From positions 868,001 through 932,000 of the forward strand of contig NZ_JAVDUJ010000001.1 of the NCBI RefSeq assembly GCF_031456295.1: 64,000 nt of DNA. Direction: 5' to 3'. Positions 23,905 through 33,129 of this stretch are shown here, piece after piece; position 1 is the first letter of the stretch; each line of letters starts with the position of its first letter. The DNA comes from Arcanobacterium_A hippocoleae. GTDB taxonomy: Bacteria > Actinomycetota > Actinomycetes > Actinomycetales > Actinomycetaceae. Position numbers and translations under genes: made by a program. The notes under the pieces are model-generated. The model worked only from the letters and a program-made list of their open reading frames with translations, was not told the DNA's origin and did not search any database.

Positions 23905-25415
23905 TATTCTGCTGCCTCCAATTTTTCTACTGGGCACTGCGCGCCTGCCGGATCAGCAACTGCTTCAACCATTGCCGCATATGCATATAGTTTCGGATCT
24001 TCATGTGCCTGCGCGATAATTTGGATTCCAACAGGCAATCCGTCAGAAAGACCAGCCGGCACACTGATCGCCGGAGCCCCCGCAAGATTTGCAGGAATCG
24101 TAGCAATATCGTTGATGTACATCGCCATTGGATCAGCTTTTGCGCCAAAGGGGAAAGCTACGACCGGTGAGGTCGGAGAAATTAGCACATCGCACTTTTC
24201 AAAGGCTTTCGCCAAATCTCGCTGCACAAGTGTCCGTACCTTTTGCGCCGCGCCATAGTAAGCATCAAAAAACCCGGCTGACAGCACGTGCGTACCAAGA
24301 ATAATTCGCCGCTTCACTTCGGCACCAAAGTTTGCGCCACGCGTTGCGCTCATCATAGATTCAGCTGTAATCGCACCGGATTCTGGAAGTGCGCGATTAC
24401 CGTAGCGCACACCATCAAAACGTGCCAGATTTGAAGAAACTTCCGCTGGCATAATCAAATAGTATGCTGCAAGCGCATGTTCAAAGGACGGGCAAGACAC
24501 TTCCACGACTTGCGCACCGCGTGCTTCGAGTGCAGCGCGAATCTCCTGGAATACCGCAATCACGCCAGATTCATATCCGTCAGTAATCAATTCTTTGACT
24601 ACGCCAAAGCGCTTACCTTGCAGATCTTTTGCCGCCAAACCAGCTTCTACACCAGTATGCAAATCCAGATCTTTTTCCGGTAACGAAGTTGAATCAAATG
24701 GATCGTGCGCAGAAAGGATTTCCTGCAAAGCAGCAGCATCAGCAACTGAACGCGCAACTGGCCCAACTTGGTCAAGTGATGATGCCATTGCAACTACACC
24801 ATAACGCGAAATTTTCCCGTAGGTCGGTTTTGTACCGACTGTTCCCGTAACTGATGACGGCTGGCGAATCGAACCACCCGTATCTGTGCCCAAAGCCCAA
24901 GGTGCAAGATATGCACTGACGGCAGCTGCCGATCCGCCTCCAGAACCACCAGGGATCCGCGACGGATCCCACGGATTCCGAGTCGGACCAAAAGCCGAAT
25001 GTTCGGTGGATGAGCCCATTGCAAATTCATCCATATTGGTGTGTCCAAGAATTGGGAGGCGAGCCTTGTGAATCTGCTGCACCACAGTAGCATCGTATGG
25101 CGGCTTCCAGCCTTCAAGCATCCGTGAACCACAAGTGGTCGGGATTCCACGTTGGCAAATATTATCCTTGATTGCCACTGGCACACCTGCAAATGGCGGT
25201 AGCTCCTTGCCTGCTGCACGATCTTCATCCACAGCTGCGGCAGCTTGCAAAGCGCCTGCTGCATCCACGTAGAGATACGCATTCAGCACTGGATTCAGCT
25301 TTTCAATCTGATGCAAAAAAGCTTGCGTCACTTCGACAGCGGTAACTTCACCTGCACGCAGTAATTGCGCCAGCTCATGGGCGCTTTTCCGGCACAGTTC
25401 TTCTTTGATGGTCAT
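23904..25415 (-). CDS. gatA: Asp-tRNA(Asn)/Glu-tRNA(Gln) amidotransferase subunit A
   Basis: Glutaminase subunit releasing ammonia for GatB. 503 residues of the amidase signature family. The catalytic Lys83 (PVAIKDNIC), cis-Ser158 (PGGSGGGSAAAV) and nucleophile Ser182 (GTDTGGSIRQP) are all present. Second gene of the gatCAB operon, 36 bp after gatC. Confidence 0.97.
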   Translation of the reverse strand: MTIKEELCRKSAHELAQLLRAGEVTAVEVTQAFLHQIEKLNPVLNAYLYVDAAGALQAAAAVDEDRAAGKELPPFAGVPVAIKDNICQRGIPTTCGSRMLEGWKPPYDATVVQQIHKARLPILGHTNMDEFAMGSSTEHSAFGPTRNPWDPSRIPGGSGGGSAAAVSAYLAPWALGTDTGGSIRQPSSVTGTVGTKPTYGKISRYGVVAMASSLDQVGPVARSVADAAALQEILSAHDPFDSTSLPEKDLDLHTGVEAGLAAKDLQGKRFGVVKELITDGYESGVIAVFQEIRAALEARGAQVVEVSCPSFEHALAAYYLIMPAEVSSNLARFDGVRYGNRALPESGAITAESMMSATRGANFGAEVKRRIILGTHVLSAGFFDAYYGAAQKVRTLVQRDLAKAFEKCDVLISPTSPVVAFPFGAKADPMAMYINDIATIPANLAGAPAISVPAGLSDGLPVGIQIIAQAHEDPKLYAYAAMVEAVADPAGAQCPVEKLEAAE

Positions 25416-25451
25416 ATTTATTGTTATTCCTTAGATTACGATCCGTAATTA

Positions 25452-25748
25452 TTATTCTTCACCCAGAATTGACGGCACCTTAAACTTGCCGTCTTGGGAA
25501 TCTGGCGCCCCGGCAAGAACTTCTTCGCGGTCGATACCCGCGCCAATTTCATCTTCACGCCATACATTAGTAAGCGGGATCGGATGTGATGTAGCTGGGA
25601 TATCGTCGGAAACTACTGCGGAAATTTTAGCGACAGACTCAGAAATCACACCAAGCTCTCCAGCAAATTGCGCAATTTCTTCTTCCGTCAGGGCAATACG
25701 TGCTAGGTCAGCTACTCGCTTGACCTCTTCTTTACTAAAACTAGACAT
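25452..25748 (-). CDS. gatC: Asp-tRNA(Asn)/Glu-tRNA(Gln) amidotransferase subunit C
   Basis: 98 residues, the usual GatC length, beginning MSSFSKEEVKRVADLARIAL. GatC wraps around and stabilises GatA in the amidotransferase. A longer open frame exists upstream (to 25910) but homology to the family begins at this ATG. Starts the gatC-gatA-gatB-malic enzyme transcript. Confidence 0.95.
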   Translation of the reverse strand: MSSFSKEEVKRVADLARIALTEEEIAQFAGELGVISESVAKISAVVSDDIPATSHPIPLTNVWREDEIGAGIDREEVLAGAPDSQDGKFKVPSILGEE

Positions 25749-25963
25749 ACCTTTAGTGTAATGCCTGCCGTCAAAAAGGCGTGAACCAGTTCGCTTGCTG
25801 AGCGCGCAGCGAACACAAAACGTTTTGCACAGTACCGCCTCTGCCATGTAGAAATCCGCAACGCGGGAGCGAACCCTGATATTTGGGAAAAGAAGCATCC
25901 GAAGATGCATCCAAACAGCGCAATTCCTTTCGTTAGAATGATTACCAACAAAATTCGACTAAC

Positions 25964-27280
25964 ATGAACAATATGAACTTGCGTGAAATAATTACAAAAA
26001 AAGTTAGCTGCCCGCTACTGGCTGGAAAAGATGCACTCACAAAAGAACGCATCAAGAAAGCGCTCCGGATCGGGATTGGTGGCGCATTACTTACGCAAGC
26101 AACTGCGATCGCTACAGTGACGGCAATTGATGAACGGCGCAAGCAGCGCCATCCCCCCTCAAATACGTTCCCTTTCCTCATGCCACAGGATGTCAATACT
26201 CCGAAAGGTGAAATCACAGTCTACACTTACGGCGCGCATCTTTACCGTGCGCAACTTGAGGCAATTCGCAAAGCAAAGAGCCATATCTATTTTGAAATTT
26301 TTATCATGAAAGCAGATGAGGTTGGGAAAGCGTATCGGAAAGCACTGATCCAGGCAGCACTGCGCGGTGTCGAGGTGTATATCATCATCGACACTTGGGG
26401 CAATCTGAATCAACCACCAAGTTTTCGGCGTTACCCCAAACTCCCGAATTTGCATGTGATTCGGTTCCCTTTGATCCGTCCAGGAATCTTTACCGGCAAC
26501 CCACGGCAGAAAGGGCGCGATCACCGCAAGATTCTCTGTATTGACGGCAAACTCGGCTTTGTAGGAGGATACAATATCGGGAAAATTTACAAAAAACAAT
26601 GGCGCGATACGCATATCCGGATCACTGGTCCACAGGTTTGGGAATTAGAAAGTTCATTCATCGATATGTGGAATATGTATCATTCCCGCAAACATCATCC
26701 AGCAATTCCTGACAGTGGCGCAATCGAATGGAATCCGCAAGTACGTGCCGTCGCAAATACGCCTGCCTTCAATTCCTATCCAGTGCGCGCACTTTATTTG
26801 GAAGCAATCAATCGTGCTTCCCACCGAATCTGGATCACGATGGGATATTTCATTCCTGACGAAGGGCTCCGCCACTCGCTAAAACAAGCCGCAAAACGCG
26901 GTGTTGACGTGCGAATTTTAATTCCGCGTTATTCAAACCATATTGTTGCCGACTGGGTTGGACGCCCATATTATGCCGAACTGCTGAAAGCGGGAGTTCG
27001 GATTTTCTGGTTCAAAGATGCGATGGTGCACGCAAAAACGATGACGGCTGACGGCGCGTGGAGCACTATTGGCACCACAAATATCGATCGTCTTTCGATG
27101 GCTGGAAATTTTGAAATCAATATGGATATTTTTAGCGATGAGATGGCGCGCAAGATGGAAAAGATTTTCGCGGTAGACTTGAGCAACTCAGTTGAGGTAA
27201 CACTCGAAAGATGGGAACAACGCGGAAAATTAGCAAAACTCGGCGAACGGATTTTACGCCCTCTAGGTCCGCTCCTTTAA
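25964..27280 (+). CDS. Phospholipase D-like protein, cardiolipin synthase type
   Basis: 438 residues with two HKD catalytic motifs: His187-Lys189-Asp194 (HRKILCIDGKLGFVGG) and His356-Lys358-Asp363 (HAKTMTADGAWSTIG), each followed by the expected G-G/T-x-N segment. Enzymes of this type join two phosphatidylglycerol molecules into cardiolipin at the membrane. The usual pair of N-terminal helices is missing; only a short hydrophobic stretch at about 34-54 is seen, so membrane association is weaker than in ClsA. Start ATG 25964, alternative at 25973. Confidence 0.88.
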   Translation: MNNMNLREIITKKVSCPLLAGKDALTKERIKKALRIGIGGALLTQATAIATVTAIDERRKQRHPPSNTFPFLMPQDVNTPKGEITVYTYGAHLYRAQLEAIRKAKSHIYFEIFIMKADEVGKAYRKALIQAALRGVEVYIIIDTWGNLNQPPSFRRYPKLPNLHVIRFPLIRPGIFTGNPRQKGRDHRKILCIDGKLGFVGGYNIGKIYKKQWRDTHIRITGPQVWELESSFIDMWNMYHSRKHHPAIPDSGAIEWNPQVRAVANTPAFNSYPVRALYLEAINRASHRIWITMGYFIPDEGLRHSLKQAAKRGVDVRILIPRYSNHIVADWVGRPYYAELLKAGVRIFWFKDAMVHAKTMTADGAWSTIGTTNIDRLSMAGNFEINMDIFSDEMARKMEKIFAVDLSNSVEVTLERWEQRGKLAKLGERILRPLGPLL

Positions 27281-27355
27281 CCCGCTGAATCGGAGCAAAG
27301 TAGCTGATTCAGACCGATATTTCACATTTCTGCCGCTAAACCACATTTCGCATGG

Positions 27356-27389
27356 TGAGCGGATCAACAGGCTTAACTTGATCCGCTCA
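27356..27389. terminator. Bidirectional terminator
   Basis: Perfect 12-bp arms TGAGCGGATCAA / TTGATCCGCTCA with a 10-nt loop. It lies between the convergent phospholipase and ligA genes and overlaps the last codon of ligA. Confidence 0.7.
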
Positions 27390-30011
27390 GCTGTATTCAC
27401 CAGTATCAAGCAGCTCAATAAACTGCTTTTCATCTAAAACCGGAATTCCAAACTGTTCAGCTTTTAGTGCCTTTGAACCAGCTTTTGCACCTGCCACCAG
27501 ATAGTCCGTCTTTCTCGAAACAGAACTCGTTGCCTTACCACCATGCGCTTCGATCGCTTCCTTCACCGAATCACGGGTAAATTTTTCAAGCGTGCCAGTG
27601 GCGACCACAATTTTTCCAGCTAGTGTCTGCGGCACTTGCGCGATTTCTGCAGTTTGCGCCACCACATCATCAGCAAAACGCACCCCGCACTCTCGCCATG
27701 CCTGCACGATTTCTCGATGCCACTCGATCCGCAACCATTCAGATATTGAAGCGGCAATCACATCACCAATACCTTCGCCTTTCAACTGATCCAGCTCAGC
27801 AGCTTCGATCGCCGCTAATGAGCCAAATTTTCGCGCAAGCACTTTCGCCGCAACTGGTCCAAGATGACGAATATTCAATGCCACGAGCTGCCGCCAAAGT
27901 TCTTTTTCTTTTGCCTGCTCTAATTCTGCCAGCATCGTACAGACATTCTTCATTGGCTCAGATTCCACGATGACGGTATTTGTGGCCAGATCGATTTTGG
28001 GTTTTGTCCACGCCGCACGTTGATAGCGATAATTCCCAGTAAGTTCTCCGTTTTCCTTGATTTCTTGCCACTGCCAGATATCTTTCAATTCCGCCGCATG
28101 GAGCGCAAAAAGTTGCGCCTCTGTATTTAGAATCGGTTTCTGCGCTGCCGGGATTCCCAGCTTGCGTGCCACTTTGGGCGGCACAATATTTTCCTGGTCA
28201 AGAATCATGCCGTTTGTATCGATCACGCCCAGTTCAATTAATTCTGCTTTCGTGCATTGGATCGGCTGCCGCTGATCGGCGGGATTCACGGCAGTAAAAT
28301 CTTCAATAATGAGCTGTTTACCGCGCACGAATGCAAGTAGCGCAGTTTCCCGCAGGCGGTCAGGATCAGCAAGCCAAGTGCCTGTTTCTTCTCCGAGCGC
28401 TTCAATATCAAGGGCTCCGCGCGAGCCGATATGGATGATTCTTTGTGTCAGCTGAGCTGGGCAGGAATGCGCATTGTGACAACGCCAATCTGCGTCGCCT
28501 TCCTTTGCAGGCGCAACTTTTCCACCACATGCCGGGCATTTCTGTGGCATGATGAACTCACGTTCAGAGCCATCGCGCGCATCCAAAATTGGACCAACGA
28601 CTTCCGGAATAATATCGCCTGCTTTTCGCAAGATCACGAGATCACCAATTTTCACGCCTTTTCGGGCAACCTCGGTGGGATTATGCAATGTCGCTTGCGT
28701 TACTGTTGAACCGTCTACCTGTACTGGCTCCATCACGGCATAAGGAGTGACACGACCTGTGCGCCCCACTTGCACGCGAATATCAAGAAGCCGTGTTTGC
28801 ACTTCAGTAGGCGGAAATTTGAACGCAACAGCCCATTTTGGAACGCGTGAAGTATAACCAAGCAAATCTTGAATCTGCCGATTTTCGATCTTGATCACAA
28901 CACCGTCAAATTCGTGCGCGAGACTGGTGCGCGCATATTCGTATTTTTCTAAAAACGCTTCAATCTGTGCAAACGAATCAACTATTTCGGTTTGCGGTGA
29001 AATCGGCAAACCCCATTCCTGGAATTGTGCATACACATTTTCCTGTAGCATAAGACGCTCTCCCAGCGCGGGGGAAGCACCTTCGATCGCACCAATACCA
29101 TGCGCCACAAAACTAAGTGATCTGATTGCGAAACCAGTATTATCATCTTGACGAAGCGATCCAGCAGCGGCATTTCGCGGGTTCGCGAAAGTTTTCAGTT
29201 TTCCTTCTGCCCGAATCAGCGGCTGCAATATGTGGCGTTGATCTTCTGGAAGTTGCTCATTTTCGGCACGAAGCTTTGCGTTTTCTTTACGAATGCGGGC
29301 ATTTTCCACTTTTACCTGCTGGTTGCGAATTTCGATCTGCGCATTGCGCTGCTCAACCAGGGCATTAAATTCGTGGAAGGCTGCAATTGGGAAAAAGACC
29401 TCACCACGGATCTCCACAATTTGCGGGATATCTTGACCTTGAAGTTGCTGCGGGATATCGGCTATCGCCAGCGCATTTTTCGTCACATCTTCGCCGACAC
29501 TGCCGTCGCCCCGGGTTGCTGCCGTATCAAGGACCCCGTCACGATAGGTGAGATTCAGGGCTACCCCGTCAACTTTCACTTCAACTGTGAAACGTGAATT
29601 TTCCGGGATTTGCGTGCAAATATTATCGTACCAATCACGTAATTCGGTTCGTGAAAAAACATCTTGCAGGGAATAGAGCCGATTGCGGTGGGTCAGCTGG
29701 CGCATACCATTCTTCGTCGGTTTCGCTCCCACACGCATTGATGGCGATGTAGGTTTCCAAAGCAATGGATATTCGTCTTCGAGTATCCGTAACTGGTGGA
29801 TCAATCGATCGTATTCAGCATCTACCATAATTGGCTCTGCCCCGGAATGATATGCGTCTTGCGCGCGCGTCAATTGTGCTGCAAGCTCCTGCCATTGCAA
29901 GATGATTTCCTGCGGGGGATGCATTTGATTTTGTGCAGACGATGCATTTTCATCATTCCCCCGTGTTCGTGACGGCTCATTTTCCGGGAGCATCTTAAAT
30001 TCTCTTTCCAC
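27387..30011 (-). CDS. ligA: NAD-dependent DNA ligase
   Basis: Seals nicks in duplex DNA during replication and repair. 874 residues, about 200 longer than the E. coli enzyme. In order: Ia-like N-terminus (YDRLIHQLRILEDEYP), adenylation site Lys146 in VKVDGVALN, ATRGDGSVGEDVT, OB fold (RKAGDIIPEVVGP), Cys4-type zinc finger (CPACGGKV...CHNAHSCPAQL), HhH domain, and a C-terminal BRCT domain (about 795-870). Two extra segments are seen: an E/Q/N/R-rich coiled-coil-like insert at about 220-270, before FANPRNAAAGSLRQ, and a longer insert at about 560-680. Inserts of this sort occur in bifidobacterial LigA. The start at 30011 is the first ATG; M7 is an alternative. Confidence 0.95.
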   Translation of the reverse strand: MEREFKMLPENEPSRTRGNDENASSAQNQMHPPQEIILQWQELAAQLTRAQDAYHSGAEPIMVDAEYDRLIHQLRILEDEYPLLWKPTSPSMRVGAKPTKNGMRQLTHRNRLYSLQDVFSRTELRDWYDNICTQIPENSRFTVEVKVDGVALNLTYRDGVLDTAATRGDGSVGEDVTKNALAIADIPQQLQGQDIPQIVEIRGEVFFPIAAFHEFNALVEQRNAQIEIRNQQVKVENARIRKENAKLRAENEQLPEDQRHILQPLIRAEGKLKTFANPRNAAAGSLRQDDNTGFAIRSLSFVAHGIGAIEGASPALGERLMLQENVYAQFQEWGLPISPQTEIVDSFAQIEAFLEKYEYARTSLAHEFDGVVIKIENRQIQDLLGYTSRVPKWAVAFKFPPTEVQTRLLDIRVQVGRTGRVTPYAVMEPVQVDGSTVTQATLHNPTEVARKGVKIGDLVILRKAGDIIPEVVGPILDARDGSEREFIMPQKCPACGGKVAPAKEGDADWRCHNAHSCPAQLTQRIIHIGSRGALDIEALGEETGTWLADPDRLRETALLAFVRGKQLIIEDFTAVNPADQRQPIQCTKAELIELGVIDTNGMILDQENIVPPKVARKLGIPAAQKPILNTEAQLFALHAAELKDIWQWQEIKENGELTGNYRYQRAAWTKPKIDLATNTVIVESEPMKNVCTMLAELEQAKEKELWRQLVALNIRHLGPVAAKVLARKFGSLAAIEAAELDQLKGEGIGDVIAASISEWLRIEWHREIVQAWRECGVRFADDVVAQTAEIAQVPQTLAGKIVVATGTLEKFTRDSVKEAIEAHGGKATSSVSRKTDYLVAGAKAGSKALKAEQFGIPVLDEKQFIELLDTGEYS

Positions 30012-30159
30012 TTTCTCATCATCTCATGTTTCAGAGATCTCGTATATCTTTCATATTTATCTTAATTCGATCGATAAACACCTAATATTTGCACATATTT
30101 CCAGTTCAATGGTGCTGCAGCAAAAAGTCACAGAAATTTTCGGGATGCGCTAAGGTATT

Positions 30160-31437
30160 GTGAGATGCATGAATCTTGAGCAGAAACTTCAGCTAAAACG
30201 CGCGCAGTTTCCAGTGGATGTGCTCTTCGCATTACTCGCTTTCGTCCTCTGGTTACTTTCTTTTCATGCTGTTTCCGCGTGGCTTACACCGTTGGGGAAT
30301 ATCACAATTATTCTCGCCGGAATCTTCAGTTGTTTCGCCTTCGCACTTCGCTCTGGTTTTCCAAATACGTCCACTTTTGTAATTTTTTCCGCACTATTGA
30401 TTCGCTATCTGATTTCTCCTACTTTTTTACTCCCCGCTGATGCATGCCTGATATTTGCTTTATATTATGTTTCAGTTCACGGTAGCGTACCAGCACGTCT
30501 TGCAAGTTTAATAGCCGCGTTGATCGGAGGAGCACTTCTTTCTTTACCTTTCTTCATTTCCCAAATGACGCTTAATTCTACTGTGATCCTGCTTCTTAGC
30601 GAGACGATACTCTTGATCACAGCACTACTTGGGAGCCTCAAACGTCTCCGTAATGAACAGTTAGCCGCTTTACAACGTCAAGAAATTGCATCTGCAAGAA
30701 ATGAAATCCACAATGCCGAGATTGCAGTAGCAGCTGAACGCACACGAATTGCGCGCGAAATGCACGATATCGTTGCACATACTTTGTCAGTGGTGATCAC
30801 CCAAGCTGATGGCGGACGGTATGCGGCGAAAGCAAACCCGCAAGCTGCCGCAGCTGCACTTGAGAATATTGCCGAAATGTCACGTGCAGCATTAGCTGAT
30901 ATCAGATCGATTATCGGTGTCTTGCGTGATCCGAAAGAAAGTGCACAACAACTGCGTCCGCAACCAATCGGAACGGATATTGCGGAACTGATCTCGCGAA
31001 TCAAAGATGCCGGAAAAGAAATTTCGTATATCCGCATTGGCCAACCACGTTCCTTACCGGTTGGTTTAGGGAATGCGCTGTATCGAATTTGCCAGGAAGC
31101 GCTCACAAATTCAATGAAACATGCTGGCCCTAATGCCGCAATCGCAGTCATCCTAAAATGGGAAGAAAATAATATCTCGTTAGAAATTATTGATGACGGC
31201 AGAGGAGCTGCAACGAAGAATGACGGACACGGGCACGGGTTAATTGGCATGCGCGAGAGAGCCGCTGTATTTGGCGGAACGATTGAGGCAGGGGCAAAAG
31301 CCCAGGGCGGCTTCCGTGTCAAAGCAGTGATTCCATTTCCTGCCGAAACTCAACAAGACAGCATTAAGAGAGTAAGCTCTAAGTATCTTCAATCACAGGA
31401 AACGAGTCGCGGAAATAAGCGCCCGGACGAAATATAA
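30160..31437 (+). CDS. Sensor histidine kinase, NarL-type (HisKA_3)
   Basis: 425 residues. About five membrane helices (residues 18-160), no sizeable extracellular sensor loop, then a HisKA_3 dimerisation domain with phospho-acceptor His202 (REMHDIVAHTLSVV) and a HATPase domain (N box CQEALTNSMKHA, G box DDGRGA). An intramembrane-sensing kinase that phosphorylates the response regulator 25 bp downstream. Start GTG 30160 with AAGG just upstream; ATG 30169 possible. The following ABC genes are the likely targets. Confidence 0.92.
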   Translation: MRCMNLEQKLQLKRAQFPVDVLFALLAFVLWLLSFHAVSAWLTPLGNITIILAGIFSCFAFALRSGFPNTSTFVIFSALLIRYLISPTFLLPADACLIFALYYVSVHGSVPARLASLIAALIGGALLSLPFFISQMTLNSTVILLLSETILLITALLGSLKRLRNEQLAALQRQEIASARNEIHNAEIAVAAERTRIAREMHDIVAHTLSVVITQADGGRYAAKANPQAAAAALENIAEMSRAALADIRSIIGVLRDPKESAQQLRPQPIGTDIAELISRIKDAGKEISYIRIGQPRSLPVGLGNALYRICQEALTNSMKHAGPNAAIAVILKWEENNISLEIIDDGRGAATKNDGHGHGLIGMRERAAVFGGTIEAGAKAQGGFRVKAVIPFPAETQQDSIKRVSSKYLQSQETSRGNKRPDEI

Positions 31438-31462
31438 ACGAGAAAAAGAGACGAGTAAAACT

Positions 31463-32200
31463 ATGGAGAGTATTGCACAGCCGAAAGATCAGATACCAGA
31501 AATGGATCATTCTTCGGTGATTCGTGTCGCCTTGGTTGACGATCAAGCCCTCGTTCGCTCTGGATTGGCAATGGTCATTGATTCTCAAGACGATATGCAG
31601 GTAGTAGCCGAAGCTGGAGACGGGCAACAAGCGTTGAATCGCTTAGCCTTAATCCCCACCGATGTAGTGCTGATGGATGTCCGGATGCCAGTAATGGACG
31701 GAATTGAAACAACTGAAAAAATTGTCGCTAGCCACTTCGCACATGGCGTACAGCCAAAAATAATTGTTCTCACTACTTTTGATTTGGACGAATACGTGAT
31801 GAGCGCAATTGAAGCGGGAGCTTCTGGCTTCCTATTGAAGGATGCACCACCAGATGATTTACTTACTGCAATTCGCACAATTCACAAAGGCGATGCCGTC
31901 ATCGCACCTTCGTCAACAAAACGCCTCGTAGCTCATATTGCTGCTAGTGCAGCGCAAAAACGGCTGATCAATCCACAGCTTTTAGACGGGCTTTCCGAAC
32001 GTGAACTACAAGTGTTGGGGCTTGCCGCGCGCGGAAAATCAAATACGGAAATTGCTGAAGAACTATTTCTTGCAGAAGCTACCATCAAGACCCATGTCGG
32101 GCGGATCTTCGCCAAACTCGGGGTAAGAGATCGTGTGCAGGCGGTAGTGGTGGCTTTCCAGGCGGGCTTAGTAAAGCCAGGAGAAACTGATTTGGACTAG
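31463..32200 (+). CDS. Response regulator, NarL/FixJ type
   Basis: 245 residues: receiver domain with phospho-acceptor Asp72 (VLMDVRMPVMDG), acidic pair D26-D27 and Lys in LLKDAPP, then a LuxR-type helix-turn-helix (LSERELQVLGLAARGKSNTEIA). Cognate partner of the upstream kinase. It has about 15 extra N-terminal residues before the receiver; an internal start is possible. Probably regulates the downstream ABC operon through the dyad-rich gap at 32201-32346. Confidence 0.93.
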   Translation: MESIAQPKDQIPEMDHSSVIRVALVDDQALVRSGLAMVIDSQDDMQVVAEAGDGQQALNRLALIPTDVVLMDVRMPVMDGIETTEKIVASHFAHGVQPKIIVLTTFDLDEYVMSAIEAGASGFLLKDAPPDDLLTAIRTIHKGDAVIAPSSTKRLVAHIAASAAQKRLINPQLLDGLSERELQVLGLAARGKSNTEIAEELFLAEATIKTHVGRIFAKLGVRDRVQAVVVAFQAGLVKPGETDLD

Positions 32201-32257
32201 CAGGGGCAAAGCTGACTGTGTAAATTTAGTTCCCATTGGATTTGTAGTCTGTAACAA

Positions 32258-32306
32258 GCAAACTTTACTGGCAGTTTGCAATTTCGTTGCCGCTACCAAA
32301 TTGCAA
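32258..32306. promoter_or_regulatory. Two overlapping inverted repeats
   Basis: Dyad 1: GCAAACT (32258-32264) with AGTTTGC (32273-32279). Dyad 2: TTGCAATTT (32276-32284) with AAATTGCAA (32298-32306). They share 32276-32279, so as RNA hairpins they exclude each other. Located between the response-regulator gene and the ABC ATPase gene. Confidence 0.5.
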
Positions 32307-32317
32307 GCTAGTGCACT

Positions 32318-32326
32318 CCCCCCCCC
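32318..32326 (+). repeat. C9 homopolymer tract in the ABC operon leader
   Basis: Run of nine C about 20 bp upstream of the ATPase start codon in a sequence that is otherwise not C-rich. Candidate slippage site. Confidence 0.7.
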
Positions 32327-32346
32327 ATCGAAGAGAAAACAGCACA

Positions 32347-33120
32347 ATGAGTACTTCTATCAACGTACAATCCTCGATCACGCAAATTGAATCTCCCAAA
32401 GCCGCAATTTGTTTACGTGGTGTATCAAAAAAGATACTTTCGGCGCAGGGGCGAAAAATCGTCATCCGAAATGCAGAATTTTCATTAGCATCCGGAAAAA
32501 TCGGAGCCGTTTTTGGTTTTTCCGGATCAGGGAAAAGCAATCTTTTAGAGATCATTGGCGGACTGCAAAAAGTTGATGCTGGAGAAGTGGTTGTAGCAGG
32601 AACTGATCTAACTACCCTTACTCGCGATGAGATTCTTTCCTTCCGCCGCAATTTGATCTCATTCGTCTTTGAATCTGATAATTTAATTCCCGATTTACAG
32701 GTACAGGAGAATCTTGAACTCCCATTCATACTTGCGAAAAAAGAGATTTCAAGATACGACTTTGAAAGTATCACACAACTTTTTAAGCTGAATCACATCC
32801 TTACCGCTTATCCTGAAGAATTATCTCTTTTTGCAGCACGAAAAGTTGCAATTGCCCGCGCTTTTCTCACTGGCAATCCAATATTGCTTGCATTCAATCC
32901 GGTAGCTGCTATTTCGCCACAAGAACAACAACAATTACTCTCATTCCTCCAAATTGCAGCACGCGAAAAACAAATCACTGTGCTTTTCTCGACAGATCTT
33001 CCATCCGCCACTGCAATTGCAGATACAGCCTATTTGATGCAAGACTCGCAGCTCGTGGGCGAAATTGAATCCCCCACCACGCGTACCGTTCTCTTCGCAC
33101 TTGAAGCACTCAACTCCTGA
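32347..33120 (+). CDS. ABC transporter ATP-binding subunit, catalytically degenerate
   Basis: 257 residues with the fold order of LolD/MacB-type ATPases. Walker A is intact (GFSGSGKS, 57-64). The rest diverges from consensus: Q-loop Gln is Glu109 (FVFESDNLIP), the LSGGQ signature is LSLFAA, the Walker B Asp-Glu is Phe183-Asn184 (ILLAFNPVAAIS), the D-loop Asp is Ser190, and the H-loop His is Thr216 (FSTDLP). It can probably bind ATP but is unlikely to hydrolyse it. Start ATG 32347 gives the right N-terminus. It sits 9 bp before the permease gene and downstream of a two-component pair. Confidence 0.88.
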   Translation: MSTSINVQSSITQIESPKAAICLRGVSKKILSAQGRKIVIRNAEFSLASGKIGAVFGFSGSGKSNLLEIIGGLQKVDAGEVVVAGTDLTTLTRDEILSFRRNLISFVFESDNLIPDLQVQENLELPFILAKKEISRYDFESITQLFKLNHILTAYPEELSLFAARKVAIARAFLTGNPILLAFNPVAAISPQEQQQLLSFLQIAAREKQITVLFSTDLPSATAIADTAYLMQDSQLVGEIESPTTRTVLFALEALNS

Positions 33121-33129
33121 GGAGGATTG

